Shown in pieces: positions 11,388-21,241 of a DNA stretch of 64,000 bases. The notes under the pieces were generated by a model. It was not told the DNA's origin. It searched no databases and worked only from the letters and a program-made list of their open reading frames with translations. A program made the translations under genes and the position numbers. The DNA comes from Lolium rigidum (taxonomy: Eukaryota; Streptophyta; Magnoliopsida; Poales; Poaceae): positions 343,650,644 to 343,714,643 of the forward strand of contig NC_061514.1 of NCBI RefSeq assembly GCF_022539505.1, written 5' to 3'. The number at the start of each line of letters is the position of its first letter. Position 1 is the first letter of the stretch.

Positions 11388-11952
11388 TCAGGTTGTACGC
11401 CTAGGGGGGAATGGACGGCAGCCCTCAAGCGAGTTGAACGGCCTCTCATCACGCGACATCTCCAAGCGGAGTTCTATCTCGTCATTAGGTGGTAGACCGT
11501 AGCCGTAGAAGAACTCGCCAGACCTACCATTGACATCCTGCATGATTACCGTGCAAATGAACTGCTGGATGCGACCCCAGTTCTTTCTAATCTCTCTATC
11601 AGGGACATCCGCCATGTTTGCAAACCTGTTTCTGAGATTCTCTGGCAGCAACATGTCATCTGCGTACTTTATGTACTCCTGCATCTGAAGGATGGCGTAC
11701 CACGCGTCCATCCCATTGTCTTGCGTCGACTGCCTGAGGCAGGGGAAGTTGGTTGTGTGGGTTAAGACCAAGCCTCCTCGGGATTTCCTCTCTACTTTGA
11801 GGGGGCTGCCTTGTTGGCGAAGCCGGTGAGAGCATCATTGAGAAGGGCCCTGATGTGGGTGTAGTCTTTCTTGCGGTCCCTACCCGAGTCGAGATAGACT
11901 GCATGCGAGTGTTGCGGGTGCACGACGATGAGGGTGCAGAACTTGTCTCTGC
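11388..11952 (-). pseudogene. CACTA gene A, last exon: degenerate Ulp1-like (C48 peptidase) region
   Basis: On the minus strand an acceptor TTTCCGCAG ends at about 11953. The frame then reads FCTLIVVHPQHSHAVYLDSG and a lysine-rich block followed by a HIRALLNDAL segment. A frameshift near 11795 moves to the frame with THTTNFPCLRQSTQDNGMDA and LQMQEYIKYADDMLLPENL, ending at 11388. The layout (a hydrophobic strand with LDS, then LL..AL, then a FPC.RQ block and a helix) resembles the C-terminal Ulp1 cysteine-protease domain found in many plant CACTA and MULE proteins. The His-Trp pair and the catalytic Cys-Gly expected in active enzymes appear as Phe-Cys and Asn-Gly-Met, so proteolysis is unlikely. 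This is an inference from motifs without an alignment. Confidence 0.6.
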
Positions 11953-12040
11953 GGAAAACACGGATTAACCTTTGGAAATGCAAATGGAGATATAGGATAG
12001 AATGATGATGGGGGACTAGCGAGTGATTACTTACTCGGGG

Positions 12041-13267
12041 AAGTAAGGGATGAGAATGGCGCCCTTTTTAATGTTCGCCAGCATGAAATCCTCGACCTGG
12101 CTGGGTGGCAATCGCGCGATCCCCAGCGTTGCAGATGATGCTCTCCCGCATATAGAAGGGGTCCATTATCGCGATGGTCGGCGTCCCCTCCTTAACAATC
12201 TGGGAAGACAAGCTAAGAGCAACTAGGCAAACCACACCAAAGTGGAGCGCTTGCATGTGATAGATGCTGAAGATGTCGTTGAACCGGATGAAGCACAAGT
12301 CCGCGGGGTACTTCTCGACGAAGTTCATGCCAGTTGGCACCTTCGCCACGAAGAGAGGGTAAGCAGGATCTTTTGATTTGAGAAGAAGGTTCTCCACATG
12401 CCTGACAGTCTCATGCAAGCTCCTCATATCTAGGGTGAGTTTCTTCAGGACATGCTCCGGCAGCATCGGTTCACCCAAGTGATGCAGAGGTCCGCCAATT
12501 GTTTGGCAACTTGTCAAGGAGTGGGACCTTGTCCTTGGATTTGGCCGCCGCCTTGTCTTGGGCGTCCTTCTTATTTGCCCTCTTCCTCTTCTTGGGTTGT
12601 AGTGCTGGACCATCCATCGCCGTAGTGGCCGTAGCACGGAGTGTGTTTGGGCTCGAGCATATTTTTGACGGCGGCGGTGGCGACCTCCTCAGGATTTTCC
12701 TCCTCGGCCGTTTCTTGAGAATCGAACAGCTTCTTGGAGCACACATATTTCGAGGCCGGCGCATCCTCATGGACAACTTGTGAAGACGTAGGAATATCCC
12801 ATTGGAAGTTCTCACGTTCGTATTTCTCGGCCTCTGGCGCAGCTGGCTGTGGTGGTGGGGCGCTGACCTCTGGCGCAGCTGGCCGTTCTGGTGGGGCGAT
12901 GACCACCGGCGCCGCCGGGCGCGTCGTGGAGGGACGCCGACATGTGGCGCCGCAAGGTGCTTGTCTTTGCTTGCCATCGACCCCGAGTAGGTGTTGATCC
13001 GAATTAGGGTCTTCGGCCATAGCAGTACCCAACCCTTCAGTGAGGCCAGATTCAACGGGCTATCGTCATCGGCACCATGCGGTTGATTAGGAGGAAACAA
13101 ATCCTCATAGCCCGGTAACGCCCGATCCACTTCAACCCGGTAAACGTCATCCGCCATATCTCGTGTGTGCCACTTCTTATCCAGGGGCCGAAGGATGGAC
13201 CCCCTCGCGACGTCTTTGAGTTCATCGTTTACTCTCATCAGGAAGGTGCATGGTGTTGAGAGCGCCT
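12041..13267 (-). pseudogene. CACTA gene A, middle exon
   Basis: An acceptor TTCTCGCAG ends near 13268, and a donor (exon CCGA, then GTAAGT) lies at 12041 after the segment ANIKKGAILIPYFPE. The exon begins with a conserved-looking block containing VARGSILRPLDKKWHTRDMA and LFPPNQP. It passes into a proline- and alanine-rich linker near 12830-12960, a KNMLEPKHTP block near 12650 and a basic KKRKRANKKD stretch near 12570. It ends in the helical block LPEHVLKKLTLDMRSLHE through VKEGTPTIAIMDPFYMRES. Reading shifts frame near 12980 and 12640, so the gene is broken. The strand, intron placement and composition match the accessory Ptta-type gene of grass CACTA elements. Confidence 0.65.
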
Positions 13268-13348
13268 GCGAGAACATGTGTATGGCGTTAGAGAGAGGGC
13301 AAGGATGATGAAACTAATATATTAACTTGATGTACACATTAGTTAATT

Positions 13349-13985
13349 ACCGTGAGGGCGTTGAGCTCGGCTAATGTCGACGGGCCGGTACATGCGGCGG
13401 CGGGCGTGCAAGTGACGGAGGGGCTGCTACCCGGCATGGACGGTGAATCCCTAGCACCAGCGACATTGCCGGCGGCCGAAGGAGTCTCCATTATAACATT
13501 GTCATTGCCGGCGGACGGCGGCGCCATCGAGTTGCTGCCGTCGAAGCTAACCACTTGCATTTTCGGGGGGGGGGGGCTTGTTTGCCACCCTCATACCACG
13601 CGTGTAGAGCGTCGAAATCTGCTTGGACCGAAGCGGCGACTTCAGCTTTGACTTCGGTACGAGTGTAGCTTTGAGTTGCGGTACCGGCTGCGGTACCAAA
13701 CCAGCTTGGACTTGGGCTAGGATTGACTCCCTCATTTGCTCCGCCTCCCGCTGCTTCCTCTCACTGCGCGCATTTTTATCGGCCGCAGACGACAAGCCGT
13801 AGTGACCATGCTTGTGGCCTGTACTGGCGCCAACCACACGGCCTCTATGCGGCCTTCTCGTAGGTGAATGCTCATTGACGATGTTTAGCGCCCGTACGAG
13901 AGGCTTGTCCCATGCTACCCTGCCCGTCGACGCCTGGGACGAGGAGCCTTCGTCACCTTGAGAAAGTCTTTGTCTTTCTTCTTCC
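13349..13985 (-). pseudogene. CACTA gene A, linker exon with frameshift at a G9 run
   Basis: An acceptor CTTCCGCAG ends at about 13986 and the donor follows the codons for AELNALT near 13349. The frame opens EEERQRLSQGDEGSSSQ and continues through a charged helix (ADKNARSERKQREAEQMRES). It is thrown out of frame at the nine-G run 13566-13574 and resumes as QVVSFDGSNSMAPPSAGN. Homopolymer length error in the assembly could explain this single shift. Confidence 0.6.
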
Positions 13986-14070
13986 TGCGGAAGAAACGCG
14001 AACCATTTAGAAATGTCGCTACTATTATATGAACGATACTTGATCTAATTAAACCGGTAAATTGCTTACC

Positions 14071-14401
14071 AGTTTTTTCTCCAACGACAGGACCTTCTTG
14101 TCGTTCGTGAGCAAAATTATGTCGGTTACGACCTTCGGGTCCGTGACAAGTTCCCCGGTTAGTTTCTTCTTATGGTACCGGGACCTGATGAATCTTCTTT
14201 CAAGCGGGTCCTTGTACTTGAGCCAGGGGTTCTCAATGCCGGCATTTACATACGCCTCGTCCTCCTTCGCCCAATAGGGCTCCTTTCCCTCGTACCCACG
14301 GCTCCCAAGGTTGTGGTTGCCGATGTTAAGCTCCCGCATTTCCTTCCCCCACAACTTGCGATTCTTGGTTGCTTGTAGCTCTTCATTGGCCACAAAAGCA
14401 T
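14071..14401 (-). pseudogene. CACTA gene A, Ptta/En-Spm domain, part downstream of the LTR insertion
   Basis: The frame reads FVANEELQATKNRKLWGKEM, then a GSRGYEGKEPYWAKED block and a RRFIRSRYHKKKLTGELVTD block, ending at a donor GTAAGC near 14068. These are hallmarks of the plant transposase Ptta/En/Spm domain: a KxLWGKEMRxLNIG helix, then G.RGY.GK.P.W..ED, then RS.YH. The codons flanking 14401 and 27535 fit in phase once the retrotransposon and one AGCAT are ignored. This shows that the gene was whole before the insertion. Confidence 0.8.
14397..14401. repeat. Target-site duplication AGCAT (left)
   Basis: AGCAT directly precedes the LTR terminus TGATACG and recurs exactly at 27535-27539 after the other LTR. 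Confidence 0.95.
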
Positions 14402-15995
14402 TGATACGTCTCCGACGTATCGATAATTTCTTATGTTCCATGCCACATTATTGATGATATCTACATGTTTTATACACATTATATGTCGTATTTATGCATT
14501 TTCCGGCACTAAGCTATTGACGAGATGCCGAAGAGCCAGTTGTTGTTTTCTGCTGTTTTTGGTTTCAGAAATCCTAGTAAGGAAATATTCTCGGAATTGG
14601 ACGAAATCAACGCACAGGGTCGTATTTTTGCACGAAGCTTCCAGAAGTCCGAGGGAGAGTCGAAGTGGGGCCACGAGGTGGCCAGACAACAGGGCGGCGC
14701 GGCCCAGGTCTTGGCCGCGCGGCCCTGTTGTGTGGGCCCCTCGCGTCGCCTCTTGACCTGCCCTTCCGCCTACATATAGTCTTCGTCGCGAAACCCCCAG
14801 TACCGAGAGCCACGATACGGAAAACCTTCCAGAGACGCCGCCGCCGCCAATCCCATCTCGGGGGATTCGGGAGATCGCCTCCGGCACCCTGCCGGAGAGG
14901 GGAATCATCTCCTGGAGGACTCTTCACCGCCATGGTCGCCTCGGGAGTGATGAGTGAGTAGTTCACCCCTGGACTATGGGTCCATAGCGTAGCTAGATGG
15001 TCGTCTTCTCCTTATGTGCTTCATTGTCGGATCTTGTGAGCTGCCTAACATGATCAAGATTATCTATCTGTAATTCTATATGTTGTGTTTGTCGGGATCC
15101 GATGGATAGAGAATACTATGTTATGTTGATTATCAATCTATTACCTATGTGTTGTTTATGATCTTGCATGCTCTCGGTTATTAGTAGAGGCTCTGGCCAA
15201 GGATTTACTCTTAACTCCAAGAGGGAGTATTTATGCTCGATAGTGGGTTCATGCCTCCATTAAATCCGGGACAAGTGACGTGAAAGTTCTAAGGTTGTGG
15301 ATGTGCTGTTGCCACTAGGGATAAAACATTGATGATATGTCCGAGGATGTAGTTATTGATTACATTACGCACTATACTTAATGCAATTGTCTCGTTGTTT
15401 GCAACTTAATACCGGAAGGGGTTCGGATGATAACCTCGAAGGTGGACTTTTAGGCATAGATGCATGCTTGGATAGCGGTCTATGTACTTTGTCGTAATGC
15501 CCAATTAAATCTCACAATACTCATCATATCATGTATGTGCATGGTCATGCCCTCTCTATTTGTCAATTGCCCGACTGTAATTTGTTCACCCAACATGCTA
15601 TTTACCTTATGGGAGAGACACCTCTAGTGAACTGTGGACCCCGGTCCATTCTTTTACATTGAATACAATCTACTGCAATACTTGTTGTACTGTTTTCTGC
15701 AAACAATCATCATCCACACTATACATCTAATCCTTTGTTACAGCAAGCCTGTGAGATTGACAACCTCACTGTTTCGTTGGGGCAAAGTACTTTGGTTGTG
15801 TTGTGCAGGTTCCACGTTGGCGCCGTAATCCCTGGTGTTGCGCCGCACTACATCCCGCTGCCATCAACCTTCAACGTGCTTCTTGGCTCCTCCTGGTTCG
15901 ATAAACCTTGGTTTCTTTCTGAGCGAAAACTTGCTGCTGTACGCATCACACCTTCCTCTTGGGGTTCCCAACGGACGCGTGCTGTACGCGTATCA
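14402..15995 (+). repeat. 5' LTR of Athila-like copy c
   Basis: Starts TGATACGTCTCCGACGTATC and ends GCTGTACGCGTATCA. A TATA-like TACATATAG lies at about 14771. A GC-rich stretch (14650-14770) precedes it and a CCGCCGCCGCC segment follows, the usual U3-R order. Confidence 0.93.
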
Positions 15996-16006
15996 AGCAT
16001 TTTTTC

Positions 16007-16024
16007 TGGCGCCGTTGCCGGGGA
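16007..16024 (+). promoter_or_regulatory. Primer binding site complementary to tRNA-Asp
   Basis: TGGCGCCGTTGCCGGGGA lies 11 bp after the 5' LTR. It is complementary to the 3' end of plant tRNA-Asp(GTC) including CCA, the primer used by Athila-lineage elements. Confidence 0.9.
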
Positions 16025-16117
16025 GATCAAGACACGCTGCAAGGGGAGTCTCCACTTCCAATCTCTTTACTTTGTTTTTGTCTTGCTTTATTTTATTTAC
16101 TTTCTTGTTTGCTGCAT

Positions 16118-16126
16118 TATATCAAA
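16118..16126. repeat. MULE target-site duplication TATATCAAA (left)
   Basis: Identical nonamer at 21112-21120 on the other side of the element. 9 bp is the Mutator-class duplication length. Confidence 0.93.
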
Positions 16127-16885
16127 GGGATTTCTATTTTCGTGCCCTCCGGTCCTTAGTTGTACTCAGTTTTCCCCAGCTCCTTAGTTTTTCCTCAGTT
16201 TTCCCCAAGCCCTTGTTTGAAACCCGCAGAAGCAGCTCAGACGGCAGGATTCCCATTTAGTTGACCGTTCTGTCACGTGTGGGGCCGCGTCTTGTGGGGC
16301 CGAGTCGTGTGGGCCCACGTCGCGTGGGGCTGGTAGAAAGGGACCGCGTGGGACAGGACGAGAAGCGTTTGGTTGCACGTGAGCAGGAGCTGGGTTCTCG
16401 TCTCTCTCGGCCCCAAATTGGCATCCCTATTAAGTGCACCTTTTTCCCCTCTTTCTCTCTCGTCCTTTTCACCAAATTAGTATAAAATCTAGAGAAGCTT
16501 GCATTTCGACTTTCTTCAATTATTTGTGCCTTTTGGCCCTCGTTGTTTGCCCAATATGGCAGCAAATCTAGTACTCCCTCCGGTTCATATGTATGTAGTT
16601 AAATCTAGAAGCAAATCTCCGGGATAATGTACGATAAATTCACAAGTCATAGTAAATCAAGAAAACTAAGTAGGGCCAACAAAATATAGTAGACTAGGGA
16701 TAGATAATCCCTAGATAATATGGATAGATAATAGGCGGCATACACAGCAGCCAACATAGTAACAAGGTTCTTCACAGACACCATCATACTAACATAACAA
16801 CAAGGGATCCCTAGCTAACAACAAAGGGATCCCAACAACAAACTAGGAGGCAGCAGCAAGCAGCAAGACACGTCCAGGACTCCGC

Positions 16886-17263
16886 CTACCCCATCCGGCT
16901 CTCCCTCCACTTGTTGCTCTTGCTCCCCTTGGGAGCCTTGGGCTTGAGCGGAGGCATGCGCCCGGCGGAGATCTCCACCCGCCGCAAGCCGCGGAGGTGC
17001 ATGCCGAGCGCCCTGTGCTTGGCGCGGAAGGAGTGGACGTTCACCGTCGTGCCGACCTTGGGGAAGGTGTTGCCGATGTTCTCAGCATGCGTGACGAGGC
17101 AGCTTGAAGTCCGTGGCGCCGAGTCTCCTGGTGCGAAGGGGCACCTGTACACCTCCTTGGCAAAGTAGGAGATGTATCGGCCGACCTCGCAGCCCTCCGC
17201 AGACACTGGCGAGTCTTGACGTCCTCCTCGCTCTTCGTCGCTGCCGACGTCACCGCCGTACAT
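16886..17263 (-). pseudogene. Captured gene in MULE, exon 2: XS-type zinc-finger-like domain
   Basis: After a clear acceptor (GATATGGATCAG before 17263) the frame reads MYGGDVGSDEE and a linker. It continues as YFAKEVYRCPFAPGDSAP, then a CLVTHAENIGN block and FRAKHRALGMHLRGLRR, ending basic at 16886. The order of a YxCPF knuckle, an L.HA..IG block and an RAKH.AL..L helix resembles the zf-XS domain of SGS3-like and related plant RNA-silencing proteins. The second Cys of the CPFC knuckle is Ala here. Exon 1 joins in phase in only one of its frames. Function inside the MULE is unknown. The match is by motif and has not been searched. Confidence 0.5.
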
Positions 17264-17819
17264 CTGATCCATATCAAACGGAAACTAGTGAATGAGTTGC
17301 AACGATGACTAACGTACATGATAACAAAGTTAAGAAAAACAGAGTCAGCCTCGGCTAGAGTGGACATGATTATATATCTACAGTGGAAGGGGTAAGCGAA
17401 CTAAAGCTCATGCACAACAGATTTGTACACAGCAATGGTTCGCTGAACCCTCCCCGTAAAAATTTGTGCCAAACCATTCATCATAGGAAAAGAAACCGAT
17501 TCTAGATCTGAACTAGATCTGAACTTGAACACATTCGAGATTATTTGCAAAATTAAACGGTTGATATCTTTTGATTAGTGCATAAAATAACTGATTGAGA
17601 TCCCATGATTACTTGCATAAATTAACTGATTGAGATCCAATATTACTTGCATAAATTAACCGAACAACCGAACCCCAAATCAAGAAGTGATCAAAACAAA
17701 TGGAATAAAATCGGCGCAAATATTAGCCCAATACTCATCCATCTACAGATCCATCTACACCAGCAAAAATAGGGTTCAAAAAGGAATGGGGAACAAAAAA
17801 GGAAGCAAACCGTAGTTAC

Positions 17820-18049
17820 CTCGTTCCATGGGTCCTCCAGGGAGGTGTCGTAGGGGTTCGGGGGCGGGACGTACGGCACGGGGTCGTAGGGGTCCCATCC
17901 CGCCGGGATCTCGACCGCCACCGGCGGCAGCAGCCTCCGATGCACCGGCGGCGGCGGCGGCGGCGTCGTCCGTCGAGGGACGGGGCCGAAGATGGAGGCG
18001 TCGCGCTCGAGCCAACCTCGACGATGGGATTGGCATTCTCCTTGTCCAT
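17820..18049 (-). pseudogene. Captured gene in MULE, exon 1, frameshifted
   Basis: A pyrimidine-rich leader typical of grass 5' UTRs (18050-18140 as CTTCCTCTTCC on the minus strand) ends at ATG 18049, opening MDKENANPIVEVGSSATPPS. A second frame with EIPAGWDPYDPVPYVPPPNP leads to the donor (exon GAACGAG, then GTAACT at 17819-17818), and it is this second frame that joins exon 2 correctly. The ATG frame and the splicing frame therefore differ, so a small indel near 17960-18000 has broken the gene. The intron is 17264-17819 (556 bp). Confidence 0.55.
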
Positions 18050-18180
18050 CTCTCCGGCGGAGGAAGAGGAAGAGGAAGAGGGAGAGGGAGAGGGTTTTTG
18101 CTTTGGAGAAGATGATGGGACGTGGGAGAGAGTTGGCGATGCGTGAGCGAGTGAGAGTGACAGAGACGAGCGCGAGGAGG

Positions 18181-18193
18181 CGTCTATAAAGGC
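18181..18193 (-). promoter_or_regulatory. TATA-like element for the captured gene
   Basis: CCTTTATAGACG on the minus strand lies about 140 bp upstream of ATG 18049 and is followed by a pyrimidine-rich leader. It is weak compared with a canonical TATAAA. Confidence 0.3.
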
Positions 18194-19130
18194 GAGGGGT
18201 GGTTAATGCGACCCGCGCCCTACGCGTGCACATGTGTGCACGCCCGCACGTCTTGGACTTCGCAACGCGACACGCGTCCACGATTGCACGTCTCGACTTC
18301 TCCACCGCGACCCGCGTCTACGCGTCAACAATTGCACGTGTCCTCGAGTCTAACCCCGGAAATTTAGATATACTCAGGTATACCCTCGAGTCTTATACTA
18401 GCATTTTTTATGTGCTCAATTTTCCCCTCGAGTGCTAATACCGGCTAGTGCAATATACTCAGTTTTACCCTCAAGTGGCTGGTCAACAGAGAGTCAACAA
18501 ATGGGATTAACTAGTTAAATGAGTCATTTAATGTGCAAAAAATCCTAAAAAGAGTGGCACTTACTCATGGAGTCTTTACCACAAATTGACACTTCTCAAA
18601 TCATAGATAAATCATAGATAAATCAAGTTTTACCACAAATTGCCACTTCTCAAATCACCTAGTAGCTATGAAGGTGCATGGTTTTCCACAATAAGCCCTT
18701 CCCAAAACAGACTTTCCCCAAATCATACTTTGTCTAAATGAGGCCACAATTCTCACACCGATGTATATTGGTATTGCAAATAGTTTGAGGTAGGCCAAGA
18801 TGGGTTTCATTGTACAAAACACGCATTTTCCATTTTTTAAATCTCATATTTGAATCCCTTAGTCTATTTACTACTCGAGTGCCCTTGGTTTCTTGATAGT
18901 ACTCGGCTTTGCCCTCTCTCTTCACAAATTCTCGCAGACGTGCATCATCGCTCCGATTGGTCTAGCCCATGTCACGCGGATCGTGCCCACCGACCGTTGA
19001 TCGTATGATATAGGGAACGGGCAGATAACCCCTCTCTCTCTCGTTGGCGGTTAATTAGCTTCCACCCTCTAAGTATGTCGAAGGGCGGTTTTCCGTATTA
19101 TTTTTCACGCGCTAAAAATTATAAACTGTT

Positions 19131-19645
19131 TTAGGCGTTATTTTTCACGCAAAAAATGATAAACCATCACCGATTTGTTGTTACCATTACTTTTCACGCA
19201 AAAAAATGATAAACCATCACCGATTTGTTGTTGCCATTACTTTTCACGCAAAAAAATGATAAACCATCAACAATTTGTTGTAGCCATTACTTTTCACGCA
19301 AAAAAATGATAAACCATCACCGATTTGTTGTTGCCATTACTTTTCACGCAAAAAATGATAAACCATCAACAATTTGTTGTAGCCATTACTTTTACGCAAA
19401 AAATGATAAACCATCAACAATTTGTTGTTGCCATTACTTTTCACGCAAAAAATATGATAAACCATCACCGATTTGTTGTTGCCATTACTTTTCACGCAAA
19501 AAATGATAAACCATCAACAATTTGTTGTAGCCATTACTTTTCACGCAAAAAATGATAAACCATCAACAATTTGTTGTAGCCATTACTTTTCACGCAAAAA
19601 ATGATAAACCATCAACAATTTGTTGTAGCCATTACTTTTCACGCA
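19131..19645. repeat. Minisatellite, about ten 48-51-bp units
   Basis: Each unit contains TTTTCACGCAAAAAATGATA then AACCATCA(C/A)C(G/A)ATTTGTTGT(T/A)G. About ten units are countable. Two unit types alternate in places: CACCGATTTGTTGTTGCC and CAACAATTTGTTGTAGCC. Small indels in the A-run vary the length. The array lies inside the MULE. Long open frames across it on the plus strand result from the repeat. Confidence 0.95.
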
Positions 19646-20189
19646 GAAAACACCTAATTTGTTACAAAAGCTGGTTTCAGTGAGACCTAACCAAGTTTGG
19701 CATACATGATGGCATACCTATAACAACAAGGAATATCTAAAAGGGAAAGTTTCAGAAAATTTAGGGTGAAAATGATGCCATACATGATGCTGTTTTTCGA
19801 GGTTTTGACCTGAAAATCAATTGGGTATTGTAAAGGGAAATAAAAAGTTCGAAAAATGTAAAAACGAAACAATCTATCTATCTATGTATAGAAGATCATC
19901 TGTATGAAATTTGAGGTTATTTAGAGAAGGTAGAAAAAATCACCTTGTTAGAAAAGCTGGTTTCAGCGAGACGAAACGGCATGCGCTTAAGCAAAGTGAT
20001 TTTTTCGAACATCTCCAAATGACCCCAAATTTTCCATACATGATGCCATACGTGTAACAACAAGGAACCCTATCTAAAAAGTGTCAAAAAAGTTTGCCCA
20101 ACCGTATAGCTCTATCAAAAAGAACCTCACCATGGCGCTAGTATAATTTTGGGATAGTTACAAACTTTCGTTACCTAACCTTCAACATG

Positions 20190-21000
20190 AAACTTGTTTC
20201 AAATTCATTTTGGCCTACAAGAAACAAATCCCAACTTGATTCGAGCACCACAGCCTCCAAACGATGCCGATGCCGATATCGGCATGGTCGAAACGGCTAT
20301 GCTCGCCGCCATCGCTAGGTCAACGTCGGGATGCACCCTCAATCCCGTCCCCTCATTCGATCACCGACACACCGGAGATACCGCCGAGGCCAATGCCGAA
20401 CGTACATGCTGATGCCAATGCCGATCATGCATGCACGCCGCTGTGGGCACGGCCACGCCGACCCGCTATGCTGGACGCCACAGACCGCCGCGAGGTCTTT
20501 CCCCTCGACACCACACTCTCCTAGCACCCACCTATACACGCCAGAAAGGAGAGACACTAGTTTTCTCTACATTGCTCGCGTTCGTGTCCGACACGGTCAG
20601 TCAAAGTTTTGAGGTGGTCGTCGATGTCGTCGACCATTTCTTCTCTTCTTTGCATGGTTAAACGCGTCTAGTTCATATCTATCTAATGCGTCCGGTCTCG
20701 CCTCATGCGGTTCTTTGTGGACGTCGATCTCATCTCGGCACCCCGCATGCCACCTCCTCCGTGCCATCGCTCGTAGAGCTCCGTTTAAAAATCTAATCCT
20801 ACCCGTGTATTGCCCCTTGTATCGGCGTCATGGCCGTACTTGTCATTTGATATACCGAAGCCCCACTCGTTCGCGTTTTGGTCAGGGATACAGCGATGCT
20901 TACGGTCAAACAAAGATGGATGGTCCGACGTGTCTTTGCAGGCTCTACGTGGCCCCACTAGTCGGAAGATAACGGTCAACCGTCGGGCAACCGGCCGTTA
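20190..21000. other. Gene-like GC-rich segment of the MULE, unrecognised
   Basis: Rich in GCCGATGCC-type repeats near 20260-20430 and in CG. It holds several overlapping short frames with no motif I recognise. The composition suggests a second captured host fragment rather than transposon sequence. No splice-consistent model was found. Confidence 0.3.
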
Positions 21001-21241
21001 CATCACGTGTGATGGTTTCAGACAAACGCTTGGGTAAAACTGAGGAAAAACTAAGGAGCTGGGGAAAACTGAGCACAACTAAGGACCCGAGGGCACGAAA
21101 ATAGAAATCCCTATATCAAAACACAAAAAAATTAGTTGCTAGCTTTACTTTATTTACTGTCTTGCACTTTATATCAAAAACACAAAAAAATTAGTTACTT
21201 GCATTTACTTTATCTAGTTTGCTTTATTTACTACTGCTAAA

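Larger units (their letters stand above)
16127..21111. mobile_element. Mutator-like element (MULE) with 98-bp TIRs, no transposase, carrying a captured gene
   Basis: The terminal inverted repeats 16127-16224 and 21014-21111 begin GGGATTTCTATTTTCGTGCC and differ at only a handful of positions. Weaker similarity continues inward (GTTGACCGTT at both sides). The 9-bp duplication is perfect. Inside lie a gene-like block (16886-18190), a pale AT-rich part, a 50-bp minisatellite (19131-19645) and a 20190-21000 segment of gene-like composition. No MURA transposase is present, so it is non-autonomous. Cargo plus long TIRs fits a Pack-MULE. It lies between the primer site and the gag start of copy c. 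Confidence 0.9.

Noticed and set aside
12734..13651. Plus-strand frames with Gly/Trp-rich translation
   Set aside because: Antisense shadows of the proline/alanine-rich exon of gene A on the minus strand.
19225..19555. Long open frames on the plus strand across 19225-19555
   Set aside because: Produced by the 50-bp minisatellite. Two overlapping frames are open equally, and the translation is repeat-driven.
19131..19645. CRISPR-like array
   Set aside because: Units are contiguous 50-bp tandem repeats without unique spacers, in a plant genome context.
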